A stretch of DNA of 36,252 nucleotides from assembly GCF_028330985.1 (NCBI RefSeq), contig NZ_JAQMUE010000045.1, positions 1 through 36,252 of the forward strand, given 5' to 3'. Shown here in pieces: positions 1 through 7,586 of this stretch. A model generated the notes under the pieces. It searched no databases and was not told the DNA's origin. It worked only from the letters and a program-made list of their open reading frames with translations. The DNA comes from Roseofilum reptotaenium CS-1145 (GTDB lineage Bacteria > Cyanobacteriota > Cyanobacteriia > Cyanobacteriales > Desertifilaceae). Made by a program: the position numbers and the translations under genes. Each line of letters begins with the position of its first letter. Within the stretch, counting starts at the first letter, position 1.

Positions 1-195
1 AATAATCTGCTCTTCTAACCTAAGTTTAGCTTCCCTACCTCCTCCCGCTTTTATGAGTCTAGGTTTTTCTTTTTTCTTTTCCTGATATTTCTGTTTTCCT
101 ATCTGAGTTAAACTCTCCAGTTGCTCGGCATTAATCCCTAATACTCTTTGGGTTTCCTGGGGATATTGTCGCAGAAACGCGTCAATATTGCTCAT
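1..195 (-). CDS. IS5-like transposase, N-terminal part (cut by window edge)
   Basis: The minus-strand frame opens with ATG at 193-195 and stays open to the window edge (65 codons). The protein starts MSNIDAFLRQYPQ and ends in a basic, glycine-rich stretch (RLIKAGGGREAKLRLEEQ). That is the typical N-terminal helix-turn-helix region of cyanobacterial IS5-like transposases with a DDE_Tnp_4 catalytic domain. The catalytic part lies outside the window, so I cannot tell whether the element is intact. Its upstream side (196-264) directly abuts a truncated histidine kinase, so this insertion sequence probably removed the kinase 5' part. The group is assigned by recognition of the family pattern only. 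Confidence 0.75.
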   Translation of the reverse strand, partial: MSNIDAFLRQYPQETQRVLGINAEQLESLTQIGKQKYQEKKKEKPRLIKAGGGREAKLRLEEQII

Positions 196-264
196 GATTT
201 TATCTTCGGCAAAATTGAATTATAACATACTTTTTACTCTAGTATTATTTTTAGGAGATGTCTA

Positions 265-885
265 ATTAATAATCCCTTGAATTTTATCCAAGGTAATATC
301 AAGTATGCGATTGAACATATTCAGAATTTACTCGGCCATTTAGTCCTGTATGAAGAGCAATATCAACCGACACCTGATATTGAAGAAAATGCTGAGAAAA
401 TCGAGTTGGAGTTCTTGATGGAAGACCTTCCCAAGCTGATCAAATCTATGGAGGAAGGGGTAAAGCGCATGAGGAATATCAGTACATCTTTACGAACCTT
501 TTCTCGCACAGATACCAATGAAAGAAACGATTTTAATCTGCACGAGGGTCTCGATAGCACTATAGCGCTTCGCGCTAGGGAATAGGGAATAGGCAATAGG
601 GAATAGGCAATAGCTTGTATAGCTTAGGTTCTAAGGTTTCAAGCTGTACCTCATAGAAGAGAGAAACGCTATATTGTAAGAATTGCCGATAATGGGACGG
701 GAATGCCAGACGAAGTCAAAGCACACATTTTCGAGCAAGGATTTACGACCAAAAAAGTCGGACAAGGAACCGGTTTGGGCCTGGCGATCGCGCACCAAAT
801 TGTGGTCGCAACCCATGGAGGAACTCTAACGGTTGACTCTGAGCTGGGTCAGGGAACACAATTTGGCATTCACTTGCCTATCTAG
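265..885 (+). pseudogene. histidine kinase relic, disrupted by a MITE-like repeat
   Basis: The frame starts abruptly with INNPLNF, the part of an H-box that normally follows the phospho-accepting His in AHEINNP. The His and everything upstream are missing. The dimerisation helices run to HEGLDSTI at about 560, where a 113-bp repeat (561-673) brings in a stop (583-585). After the repeat the same frame resumes with IADNGTGMPDEV (G1/N box), FEQGFTTKK (F box), GQGTGLGLAIAH (G2 box) and the HATPase end, stopping at 883-885. About 70 residues of the ATP-binding domain (the N box) are lost. Two fragments of one cyanobacterial-type sensor kinase are visible, and no functional product is expected. The only possible start for the first fragment is a TTG at 277. 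Confidence 0.85.
561..673 (+). mobile_element. MITE-like element, copy 1 (inside kinase pseudogene)
   Basis: The ends are inverted, TATAGCG at 561-567 and CGCTATA at 667-673, and the left end itself folds (TAGCGC-TTC-GCGCTA-like). Inside are tandem GGGAATA/GGCAATA heptamers, then a conserved core around TAGCTTGTATAGCTTAGG and TTTCAAGCTGTAC. The same core occurs at 1071-1158 and, reversed, at 12263-12355. No coding capacity is seen. The flanking TA at both ends fits a TA target duplication, as used by IS630/Tc1-type elements. Confidence 0.7.
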
Positions 886-1218
886 CTATACTGTTTGATT
901 ATAACCAGTATCCAGCGCTATATGATGCACTAAAAGCTATATTGTTGCTTAGAATAAGCGATCGCCTGCAAGAATCAAAATCGACTGATTCATTTAATCG
1001 CCCAAGACCGCAGGCAAAAGAGATTCAATAGAAGATGGGTGCTAGGTTTGAGCATTTAAAGAGTCTCCTAATATGGCACTTCGCACTCTAGGAATAGGCA
1101 GTAGCTTGTATTACTTAGGGTCTGAGGCTTCAAGCTGTACTTTATAGCAAAGAGAATCGAACTGTTAACAAGACAACTACCTTTTAAATCCCAGGATGCG
1201 ATGGAATTAGTCCACTGA
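886..1218. other. non-coding stretch with a minC relic and a degenerate MITE
   Basis: No intact gene is present. From 922, the stretch GCGCTATATGATGCACTAAAAGC closely matches the sequence just before the intact minC (about 2009-2031). Positions 955-1010 closely match the interior of minC at 2401-2453 (AGCGATCGCCTGC, then TTCATTTAATCGCC), with a one-base indel. This is a collapsed second copy of the kinase-minC junction. A degenerate MITE copy follows at 1071-1158. Confidence 0.65.
1071..1158 (+). mobile_element. MITE-like element, copy 2 (degenerate)
   Basis: It carries the same order of parts as copy 1: a GGCACTTCGCACT end, one GGAATAGGCAGTA unit, the TAGCTTGTAT core, TTAGGGTCTGAGG and TTCAAGCTGTAC. 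The right end (TATAGCAAAGAGAATCGA) has lost its clear inverted repeat. It lies in the same orientation as copy 1, 400 bp away, between the minC relic and the second kinase pseudogene. Confidence 0.6.
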
Positions 1219-2001
1219 GAGGGAATTAGTAAAACATCGGCAAATATTCAGACGATTACTCTAACCGCACTCCCCCAAAGAAAGATTAATCGTCTGGTAG
1301 CAGATACCCTGAGTTGCAACCTTGACTTAGCTAAACCGTTGACAGAATTGGTGTATCAAAAAACTAAAGGGAATCCCTTTTTTACCAATCAATTTCTGAA
1401 ATCCCTGCATGAGGATGGGTGGATTGAGTTTAACTTCGAGATCGGTTATTGGCAGTGTGACATTACTAAAGTACGAGAACTGTCTTTAACGGATGATGTC
1501 GTAGAATTTATGGCAGCAAGGCTAGAGAAGTTACCCGAAGAAACTCAGACGGTTTTAAAGTTAGCTGCTTGCATTGGTAGCTCATTCGATTTGGGGACTT
1601 TAGCAATTGTCACCCAACAATCTCAAGCTGATGCTTTCCTAAATGATTTAAGCAAACAAGCGCGATTCGTCTCCGATATTTATCTGATACGATACCAACC
1701 TCAAAGTATCCTCTGTATGCCCTTACTCGATCGGGGTCAACTCCGGGGGATTTTATATCTGGAAAATCAGGTTACCCCTGGGGCATTTACTAGTGATCGC
1801 CTCGAACTACTCAATGTTATCGCCGCCCAAGCAATCATCTCTTTACAAAATGCCAGACTCTATCAAGATCTGGAAAATTCCAACCAGACATTAGAGCAAA
1901 AAGTTGCTGAACCAGAACTCGGTGAAGGAACACAGTTCTGCATCGGTTTGCCTGTCAACAATCACCTGGGTGGACATGAGTTAAGTTTTGATAATGACTA
2001 G
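1219..2001 (+). pseudogene. relic of a multi-domain ATPase-GAF-histidine kinase
   Basis: An open frame follows an in-frame TGA at 1216-1218. Its first part (NRLVADTL, then QKTKGNPFF, FMAARLEKLP, LKLAACIGSSFDL) is the ATPase/winged-helix segment of the large cyanobacterial Ser/Thr-kinase-ATPase-GAF-histidine-kinase sensors. It jumps to the end of a GAF domain (LCMPLLDRGQLRGILYLEN, then FTSDRLELLNVIAAQA), then a short coiled linker ending KVAE. It then joins directly to the last residues of a HATPase domain (ELGEGTQFCIGLPV). The kinase N-terminus, most of the GAF and the whole HisKA/HATPase core are missing, although the frame stays open for 220 codons from TTG 1339. I read it as a gene shrunk by internal in-frame deletions. 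A functional mini-protein is possible but unlikely. Confidence 0.75.
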
Positions 2002-2031
2002 CACCGGGCGCTATATAATGCATTAAAAGCA

Positions 2032-3012
2032 ATGCCAAAAGTGCGATCGCTCATGCCTGAATCTTCTGTTTCTCCTGCTTCCTTAACTTTTGCTGTCAGC
2101 TTAGATGCGGCTCCTTCAGAGGGGACTCCGGATCAACCCGTTGATGCTGTGGCTTCAGAACCGCCTGCACTCCTCCAAGAAACTCCACAGCAAGAGGTTC
2201 AACCTCTAGAGGGGGTTGCCGAGGGAAGCCAAGGTGCAGAATTTGACCCAGAGTCGTCCCCGGAACAGCGCTCGCTCAAAGATATTCCGGTAAAGTTGAA
2301 ATCCCAAGATACTCATTTTAAGTTGATTTTACCCCCAGAGGGAGAATTAAGTTGTACTTGGACGGAGTTGTTTCAACAAATTCAGGTGTTGCTCAAAGGC
2401 AGCGATCGCCTGCGAGAATCGAATGTACCGGTTCATTTAATCGCCGAAGACCGTTTATTGGATATGCGCCAACTTCAGGCGATCGCTGATATCCTGAAAC
2501 AATCCCAACTTCAATTAGAACAGGTGGAAACTCAACGCCGCCAAACTGCTGTAGCAGCCGCCACCTGTGGCTATTCGGTGCAACAGGTTACCCGCACCGA
2601 TCCCCTCAAGTCGGCTCCCTCCCAACCCCTACAACTGCAAGAAGAACCCCTCTATTTACAGACGACGTTGCGATCGGGTGTGGAAATTCGCCATAAAGGA
2701 ACTGTAATTATCCAAGGGGATGTTAATCCTGGAGCCTCTATTGTTGCCGATGGTGATATCCTGATCTGGGGAAGACTGCGAGGAGTTGCTCATGCAGGAG
2801 CAATCGGGAACCCAGAATGTGTGATCATGGCTTTAGATATGGAGCCGACTCAAGTCCGCATTGCCGGTCAAGTTGCCAGAGCACCCCAACATTCCTTGCC
2901 TAAACCTTATCCAGAGGTCGCCTACGCCACCCCCGAAGGCATTCGCATTGCTGGAGCTATGGATTTTCAGAAAGTCCGTCAAGCTCTAGCCGATGAACAA
3001 CCAGAACTTTAA
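2032..3012 (+). CDS. minC: septum site-determining protein MinC
   Basis: MinC inhibits FtsZ polymerisation to keep division at mid-cell, working with MinD and positioned by MinE. The N-terminal ~90 residues are Pro/Glu/Gln-rich and low in complexity. A MinC_N-like region follows (about 95-190), then the C-terminal beta-helix MinC_C (about 205-320) with the family pattern RSGVEIRHKGTVIIQGDVN, GASIVADGDILIWGRLRG and HAGAIGN. Start choice is uncertain: ATG 2032 or ATG 2053, neither with a strong Shine-Dalgarno. Cyanobacterial minC is usually followed by minD and minE, but here the next gene is a convergent acetyltransferase. The upstream side and an internal stretch also exist as a decayed duplicate at about 922-1010. 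Confidence 0.88.
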   Translation: MPKVRSLMPESSVSPASLTFAVSLDAAPSEGTPDQPVDAVASEPPALLQETPQQEVQPLEGVAEGSQGAEFDPESSPEQRSLKDIPVKLKSQDTHFKLILPPEGELSCTWTELFQQIQVLLKGSDRLRESNVPVHLIAEDRLLDMRQLQAIADILKQSQLQLEQVETQRRQTAVAAATCGYSVQQVTRTDPLKSAPSQPLQLQEEPLYLQTTLRSGVEIRHKGTVIIQGDVNPGASIVADGDILIWGRLRGVAHAGAIGNPECVIMALDMEPTQVRIAGQVARAPQHSLPKPYPEVAYATPEGIRIAGAMDFQKVRQALADEQPEL

Positions 3013-3213
3013 TTAATGTTACAACTCTCAAGGGTCGTTCTAGTCTCAAACTCTTACAATTTATTGTTAAATTGAAATCGCATTTCTTATTAATTGAAAC
3101 TGGAAAGTGACAGAAGAGGAATTAGCAGGAGAGAAGTCGATCAATAGATGTATAACTTTGCTCCTGCGTAACTCACTAAACCGACTTACAGACACTTGTT
3201 TCTTCTAGATCGA

Positions 3214-3239
3214 TAATGATGTCGCGATCGCCATCATTA
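3214..3239. terminator. hairpin between convergent minC and acetyltransferase genes
   Basis: There is a perfect 8-bp inverted repeat, TAATGATG (3214-3221) and CATCATTA (3232-3239). The 10-base spacer is itself palindromic (TCGCGATCGC, containing HIP1). It lies between two converging genes and could end both transcripts. There is no long T run, so it is only a candidate. Confidence 0.35.
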
Positions 3240-3254
3240 GAAATATGGTTCCGA

Positions 3255-3932
3255 TCAAGATAAGCTTTGGGGATAGCGTTTCATTGACCAATACTGGCGA
3301 TCGGCAAACATTCCTTGGTGAACCACTTCAAACCCATGTCGCTCATAGAACCGTACGGCTCCGGGAGTAGTCGTTTCTAAATAACAAGGCATCTTGGTGC
3401 GATCTGATTCTTCCAAGATTGGCTGAAGCAGCATTCCTCCAATTCCTTGTCCTTGGCATTTTGGCGAAACGCCTAGCATTCCTAAATACCAATGAGGTTC
3501 TGGAGAAAGCTGGTCATGCATTTGAATCTGCGTGTTGAAGAATGCCACAAATTCCTGTATCCGACTCCAACGCATATACAATGGACTGATCATGAGTCCC
3601 GAGGTTAGCACCTGCCAGAGCTGTGGCAGCGAAATGTCAAATGCTTCTGGAGGCAAACAAATGGCGACTCCTTTGGGATCGTCAGCAGTAGTATAAATGT
3701 GACCGTATAGCTGCGCGAAGTTGAGAAAGGATCGGCTAAAGTGCTGAAGCGCCCTTTTCTTGGCTACCGTTTCTTCCGGCAAAAAGTAACCGATCATAGG
3801 ATCTTGGCTGAATGCGGCTGCAAGATACTCTGATGCAATTGTAAAATCGGATGGTTTCAGAGGAACAATATCCGCATTCACGATCGCTTTTGCCGGACTT
3901 TGAGTTGCGTCTTGCATGTGATGACCTTGCAT
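3255..3932 (-). CDS. GNAT-family N-acetyltransferase
   Basis: A predicted acetyl-CoA-dependent acetyltransferase of 225 residues. The C-terminal half holds the GNAT core: beta4 LGMLGVSP followed by the acetyl-CoA-binding loop QGQGIGGMLLQP (motif A, about residues 160-172), then CYLETT and AVRFYERHGFEVV (motif B, about 190-205). The substrate is not evident. The start ATG at 3932 is supported by a good Shine-Dalgarno, AAGGAGA, about 6 bases upstream; a second ATG five codons in is less favoured. It lies 88 bp downstream of the TetR gene on the same strand, so it is probably co-transcribed with that repressor. This arrangement is common for GNATs acting on a drug or a metabolite. Confidence 0.85.
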   Translation of the reverse strand: MQGHHMQDATQSPAKAIVNADIVPLKPSDFTIASEYLAAAFSQDPMIGYFLPEETVAKKRALQHFSRSFLNFAQLYGHIYTTADDPKGVAICLPPEAFDISLPQLWQVLTSGLMISPLYMRWSRIQEFVAFFNTQIQMHDQLSPEPHWYLGMLGVSPKCQGQGIGGMLLQPILEESDRTKMPCYLETTTPGAVRFYERHGFEVVHQGMFADRQYWSMKRYPQSLS

Positions 3933-4020
3933 GAAAAATCTCCTTAAAATTGGATTGAAACGATATGGAACTTCCCAAAATCAGCAAGTCAGTTGACTGT
4001 TAGAGGTTGTCAATATTGAC

Positions 4021-4602
4021 TTAATCGGTCGATGGAAGAGAGCGCGTCATCGTTAATAAGGTTTCCACAACGCGATCGCGCATTTCTGCATGGGGTACAA
4101 GCATTTGAAAGACTTCTGAAAACCACAGTCCATCAATAGCTAACTGAATAATCCTGGCCTGTACTGGATCGAGTCCGTCGGCTTCAAGATGTTGATTAAA
4201 CCGCTCTTCATAAGCTGCAAAATACTGCAATAGTTCAGGTGGTATTTCGACAAGGATGGATGATAAACGGGCGAACAAGGCAAGGGATTCTTGACTTATT
4301 CGTTCCGTAGAACGGACATAAGCTCTGAGCCACTGTCCCGGCGTTCCCGGTGCATCATCTTGTTCAAACTCATGCTGTAGAGCTGCTTCAAAATTTTGCA
4401 GCAGTTGCTCACCCAAATTAATAATCAATGCATTCTTATTCGGAAAGTGATAGAGCAATCCTCCTTTGCTAACTTCTGCTTGTCGAGCAACTGCATCAAG
4501 GGTTAATGCTTCCACACCCTTATTCAGGATGACTTGACTCGCAGCGTGCAAAATTTTTTCACGAGTTGCCAATCGCGCTTTTGACTTTTGATCGGCTGCC
4601 AT
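4021..4602 (-). CDS. TetR/AcrR-family transcriptional repressor
   Basis: The N-terminal DNA-binding domain is clear: TREKILHAASQVILNKG, then the helix-turn-helix LDAVARQAEVSKGGLLYHF and the connecting PNKNALI (residues about 12-60). The rest is a helical ligand-binding/dimer domain. The frame can be extended to a TTG at 4632. I choose ATG 4602 because TGAGG lies 8 bases before it, giving 193 residues. A near-perfect palindrome about 116 bp upstream (4718-4735) looks like its own operator, suggesting autoregulation. The GNAT gene follows 88 bp downstream. The inducer is unknown. The TetR fold is certain; control of the GNAT gene is an inference from gene order. Confidence 0.88.
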   Translation of the reverse strand: MAADQKSKARLATREKILHAASQVILNKGVEALTLDAVARQAEVSKGGLLYHFPNKNALIINLGEQLLQNFEAALQHEFEQDDAPGTPGQWLRAYVRSTERISQESLALFARLSSILVEIPPELLQYFAAYEERFNQHLEADGLDPVQARIIQLAIDGLWFSEVFQMLVPHAEMRDRVVETLLTMTRSLPSTD

Positions 4603-4953
4603 AGCAATAGCCTCAAAATCGGGTGTGGACAATATATGTAATTCACTCTTTTATAGGCAAGCCGCACTGGGTTAAAGGCTGGATTACCAATAGCAAGAAT
4701 TCATTTATAAATTTACTATACCGTCCAGACGGTATGGTGTTAAGTCTTTTTAGAAATGAATGGCTCCAGACTCAAGGAAGGGCAAGGCAGCAATACTCAA
4801 AGTCAAACGTAGCCTTAGATTCAAGGTGAAGGATTGCTCAATGAAGCTTTTCATCCCCGGAGAAATAATCGTTTTTATTAGAGGAAAGAAGACGGATATT
4901 ACCCGTCCTCATTTTGTGGATGATTCCTTGTGATACGATATTGATTAATAGTT
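4603..4953. other. intergenic region upstream of the TetR gene
   Basis: No convincing gene is seen in this 351-bp stretch. It holds the TetR-type palindrome (4718-4735) and, further right, a small GACGG/CCGTC inverted repeat near 4892-4908. A 68-codon frame at 4623-4829 has no family resemblance. The region may once have held a repressor target gene transcribed to the right. Confidence 0.4.
4718..4735. promoter_or_regulatory. palindromic operator, probable TetR binding site
   Basis: ATACCGTC-CA-GACGGTAT has two perfect 8-bp arms around a 2-bp centre. The size and the ACCGTC/GACGGT half-sites are typical of operators bound by TetR/AcrR repressors. It lies upstream of the divergently facing TetR gene in AT-rich DNA that could contain its promoter. 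Binding is inferred, not shown. Confidence 0.65.
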
Positions 4954-5376
4954 ATGTTCTCAGAAAAAATGGTAAAAGGTAGCTGTCTTTGTGGTCAGAT
5001 TGAATACGAAGTAGAACTCATTCCGGAAAAAACATTCAACTGTCACTGTTCTTTCTGTAGAAAGGCTCATGGTTCTGCATTTGCTACGCTGACTTTTGGC
5101 AAAGGAGATACACTTAAAATCACAAAAGGTGAAAATTTACTAAAAGAACACAAAAATGATTTGGGTGGATTTAGAGCATTTTGCTCGCACTGCGGAACAA
5201 GGCTAATGAATTATGCCCAAGATAAATCGATATATCTAAGTATTGTTCTTTCCACAGTAGATACATATATAGACTTTCGTCCTTCGGCTCATGTAAATAT
5301 TGAGTCTAAAGCAACTTGGCATGATCCCTATGAGGGTATCCCATCGTTTCAACAGTTACCCGATGGAATTTTATGA
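4954..5376 (+). CDS. GFA-family zinc protein
   Basis: A 140-residue protein of the GFA/CENP-V (Mss4-like) family. Zinc ligands are visible in order: CLCG near residues 11-14, CHCSFC near 30-35, and CSHCG near 77-81. A lone conserved His-Ala-His-like tail region (SAHVNIESKATWH) follows. Founding members were described as glutathione-dependent formaldehyde-activating, but most family members, probably including this one, have no proven reaction. The start is ATG 4954 or the second ATG at 4969 (MVKGSCLCG), which fits the family better; neither has a strong Shine-Dalgarno. The next gene encodes another small Cys-rich protein of the same fold. Confidence 0.82.
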   Translation: MFSEKMVKGSCLCGQIEYEVELIPEKTFNCHCSFCRKAHGSAFATLTFGKGDTLKITKGENLLKEHKNDLGGFRAFCSHCGTRLMNYAQDKSIYLSIVLSTVDTYIDFRPSAHVNIESKATWHDPYEGIPSFQQLPDGIL

Positions 5377-5459
5377 GCAAGGCACAACCATAATCAATTC
5401 CTCCAGCTCAAGCAAATAGGGTATCCTGGGGCTAAATCTTCGAGTGAGGAAATAGCAAA

Positions 5460-6056
5460 ATGAGCCATCCGATACGGTGTAGATGTGGTTGTCTTCAGGG
5501 GAGTGTTGCCAATGTTAATCGTGCTAATCGGGTTATTTGTTATTGTCGGGACTGTCAGGCATTTGCTCACTTCTTAGGGAGAAGTAGTGAAATTCTCGAT
5601 CATCAGGGTGGAACAGACATCATTCAGACGCTCCCCAAAAATGTCTCTTTGACTCAAGGGACTGAAGTCTTAGCCTGTATGCGCCTTACGGAAACCGGCC
5701 TGTTGCGTTGGTATACTAGCTGTTGCAAAACACCAATTGGAAATACCCTCCCAAGCTATAAGATGTCTTTCGTTGGTCTTGTCCATAACTGTTTAGAATC
5801 GTCTGAAGTAACACTGGATAATTCCTTTGGTCGAGTATGCAGCTACGTTCACACCAAATCTGCCAAAGGGGAGCCAAAACCAAAGCCAGTAGGGCTTGTC
5901 GCAACGATCGCCCGAAATATGGCTAGAATTTTGAGGGCACGAATTGATGGCAGCTACAAACAGACTCCTTTCTTTTCGGCTGACTCCGAAATGCCCACAG
6001 TCAACCCAAAACTACTGAGCGATCGAGAATACCAGGACGTTATGAATGAGATCTAA
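5460..6056 (+). CDS. DUF6151-like zinc-fold protein
   Basis: A 198-residue protein with an N-terminal Cys pattern, RCRCGCLQG (residues 6-14) and CYCRDCQAF (27-35), then a later CC pair (YTSCCKTPIGN, about 87-97). This resembles the GFA/Mss4-like zinc fold, and I recognise it as a DUF6151-type protein. Its function is unknown. The start ATG 5460 has GAGGA 9 bases upstream. It follows the GFA gene by 83 bp on the same strand, so the two may form a pair. A Cys pair in place of the usual CxxC in the second zinc knuckle suggests altered metal binding. Confidence 0.7.
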   Translation: MSHPIRCRCGCLQGSVANVNRANRVICYCRDCQAFAHFLGRSSEILDHQGGTDIIQTLPKNVSLTQGTEVLACMRLTETGLLRWYTSCCKTPIGNTLPSYKMSFVGLVHNCLESSEVTLDNSFGRVCSYVHTKSAKGEPKPKPVGLVATIARNMARILRARIDGSYKQTPFFSADSEMPTVNPKLLSDREYQDVMNEI

Positions 6057-6267
6057 CCTAACAAATCGAAAAAAACCCGAGTCTCCCCTGTCTTACAGCA
6101 GCTTTACAACCCTTGCCAGCATCCAAAACATCTTTGGACTTGAGCGTGACGAAAACCCAAATCTGTTTACCCAAACCCCACCTCGTCAGCCTAGCGATCG
6201 CCTCGCGATGGGCTAAGGTTATTTGGTACTCTGGTCTACTAAAGACGAGTTGGGGAGGAGAAGAACC

Positions 6268-6834
6268 TTGAGATTGGTGATTTTGGGCGGCCCGGGTGCG
6301 GGGAAAAGTACACAAGCAAGGGGTTTGTGCGATCGCTTCCAGATTCCGTTAGTGTCCATGGGAGCAATTCTGAAAAGGGCGATCGCCGAGCAAACCGAAT
6401 TAGGTGTACAATGCCAACCCTATGTAGAACGGGCAGAATTTGTACCCGATCCGATTTTAATTACTTTTATCCGCGATCGCCTCCTACAAGCCGATACCAG
6501 CACTGGATGGCTCCTAGAAGGTTATCCTCGCACCGCATTCCAAGCCGAAGAACTCGATTTTTTACTTGATGAGCTACAGCAACAACTCAACTGGGCTATC
6601 TTCCTAGATACCTCAGAACCAGTAATGATGGAAAGGCGGTTAGCCATGGGTGAATCTGAAGATCTGCCCCACTTAATCGAACGACGGATTGAACTGTTTC
6701 AAACTCGGACTGTCCCCATTCTGGATTATTATGACAAACGTCAGCGACTACTCACCGTCGATGGGAATCAATCCCAAGACCAAGTGCTGGCCGAACTGCA
6801 AACTCGACTGATAGCAAATTCCAGGGAACATTAA
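6268..6834 (+). CDS. adk: adenylate kinase-like nucleoside monophosphate kinase
   Basis: Catalyses ATP + AMP to 2 ADP or a related NMP reaction. The P-loop is GGPGAGKST (residues 7-15 from the chosen start). LLEGYPRT is the NMP-binding signature with Tyr in place of the usual Phe. ERRIELFQTRTVPILDYY matches the C-terminal core helix. The LID is only the short form (RRLAMGESEDLPH) and has no zinc cysteines, so this is the short type. The frame extends up to a TTG at 6223. I chose TTG 6268 because GGGGAGGAG at 6252-6260 gives ideal Shine-Dalgarno spacing and yields the usual N-terminus RLVILGGPG. RNase PH starts 6 bp after the stop, so the two are probably co-transcribed. An ATG start is lacking. 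Confidence 0.85.
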   Translation: MRLVILGGPGAGKSTQARGLCDRFQIPLVSMGAILKRAIAEQTELGVQCQPYVERAEFVPDPILITFIRDRLLQADTSTGWLLEGYPRTAFQAEELDFLLDELQQQLNWAIFLDTSEPVMMERRLAMGESEDLPHLIERRIELFQTRTVPILDYYDKRQRLLTVDGNQSQDQVLAELQTRLIANSREH

Positions 6835-6840
6835 GATATT

Positions 6841-7557
6841 ATGGCTCTACCCCGTCCTGATGGTCGTCAACCGGATCAGCTCCGTCCCATTCGGTTTGAA
6901 CGCGGTTTCACCAAGTTTGCTTGGGGTTCAGTCCTCACCAGTTTTGGCGATACTCAAGTCTTGTGTACCGTATCTGTACAAGAGAGTGTACCCAAATTTT
7001 TAGAAGGAACGGGGAAAGGATGGCTCACCGCAGAATATCGAATGCTTCCCAACGCCACCCCCCAGCGCCACCCCAGGGAACTCTTGAAATTATCAGGACG
7101 CACACAAGAAATTCAACGGTTAATTGGACGCAGTTTAAGAGCATCTTTGGACTTAGAACAGTTAGGTGAGCGCACCCTAACCGTCGATGCTGATGTCCTG
7201 CAAGCAGATGCAGGCACTCGTACCGCCTCCATTACTGGGGGATATGTGGCTGTAGTAGATGCCATTAATCAATTACTAGCACAAGGTAAATTAACCCAGT
7301 CTCCTTTACGTCATCGAGTCGCGGCTGTCTCTGTTGGATTACTCGAAGGCGAACCCTATTTAGACTTGTGCTACGAAGAAGATGTCATTGCCCAAGTCGA
7401 TTTTAACGTGGTTATGAACGATCGCCTAGAGGCGATCGAAGTCCAAGGAACCGCCGAACAGGGCAGCTTTAACCGTCACCAACTCAATCAGATGCTAGAT
7501 AGGGCAGAAGTAGGAATTGAGCAACTCTTGAGTGCTCAACAGGATGCTCTTTCTTGA
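6841..7557 (+). CDS. rph: ribonuclease PH
   Basis: A phosphorolytic 3'-5' exoribonuclease that trims tRNA 3' ends. It has 238 residues, the normal length. Family landmarks are [13 protein letters not shown] at the N-terminus, [43 protein letters not shown] (phosphate/active-site segment, about 115-130) and [15 protein letters not shown] near 180-195. The start is ATG 6841, 6 bp after the kinase gene. The assignment is secure. Confidence 0.95.
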   Translation: MALPRPDGRQPDQLRPIRFERGFTKFAWGSVLTSFGDTQVLCTVSVQESVPKFLEGTGKGWLTAEYRMLPNATPQRHPRELLKLSGRTQEIQRLIGRSLRASLDLEQLGERTLTVDADVLQADAGTRTASITGGYVAVVDAINQLLAQGKLTQSPLRHRVAAVSVGLLEGEPYLDLCYEEDVIAQVDFNVVMNDRLEAIEVQGTAEQGSFNRHQLNQMLDRAEVGIEQLLSAQQDALS

Positions 7558-7586
7558 GCTAAATAGGGAGACATAGAGAACCGTCA

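Noticed and set aside
1339-2001. the 220-codon frame as a functional mini-protein
   Set aside because: Its parts come from distant regions of a large kinase joined by deletion, with no complete domain and no normal start.
4623-4829. 68-codon plus-strand frame across the TetR operator
   Set aside because: It runs through the operator palindrome and overlaps the 5' end of the TetR gene; no family match.
6058-6315. 85-codon minus-strand frame overlapping the start of adk
   Set aside because: No family resemblance, and it covers the adk Shine-Dalgarno and P-loop region; read as a shadow of the adk gene and intergenic DNA.
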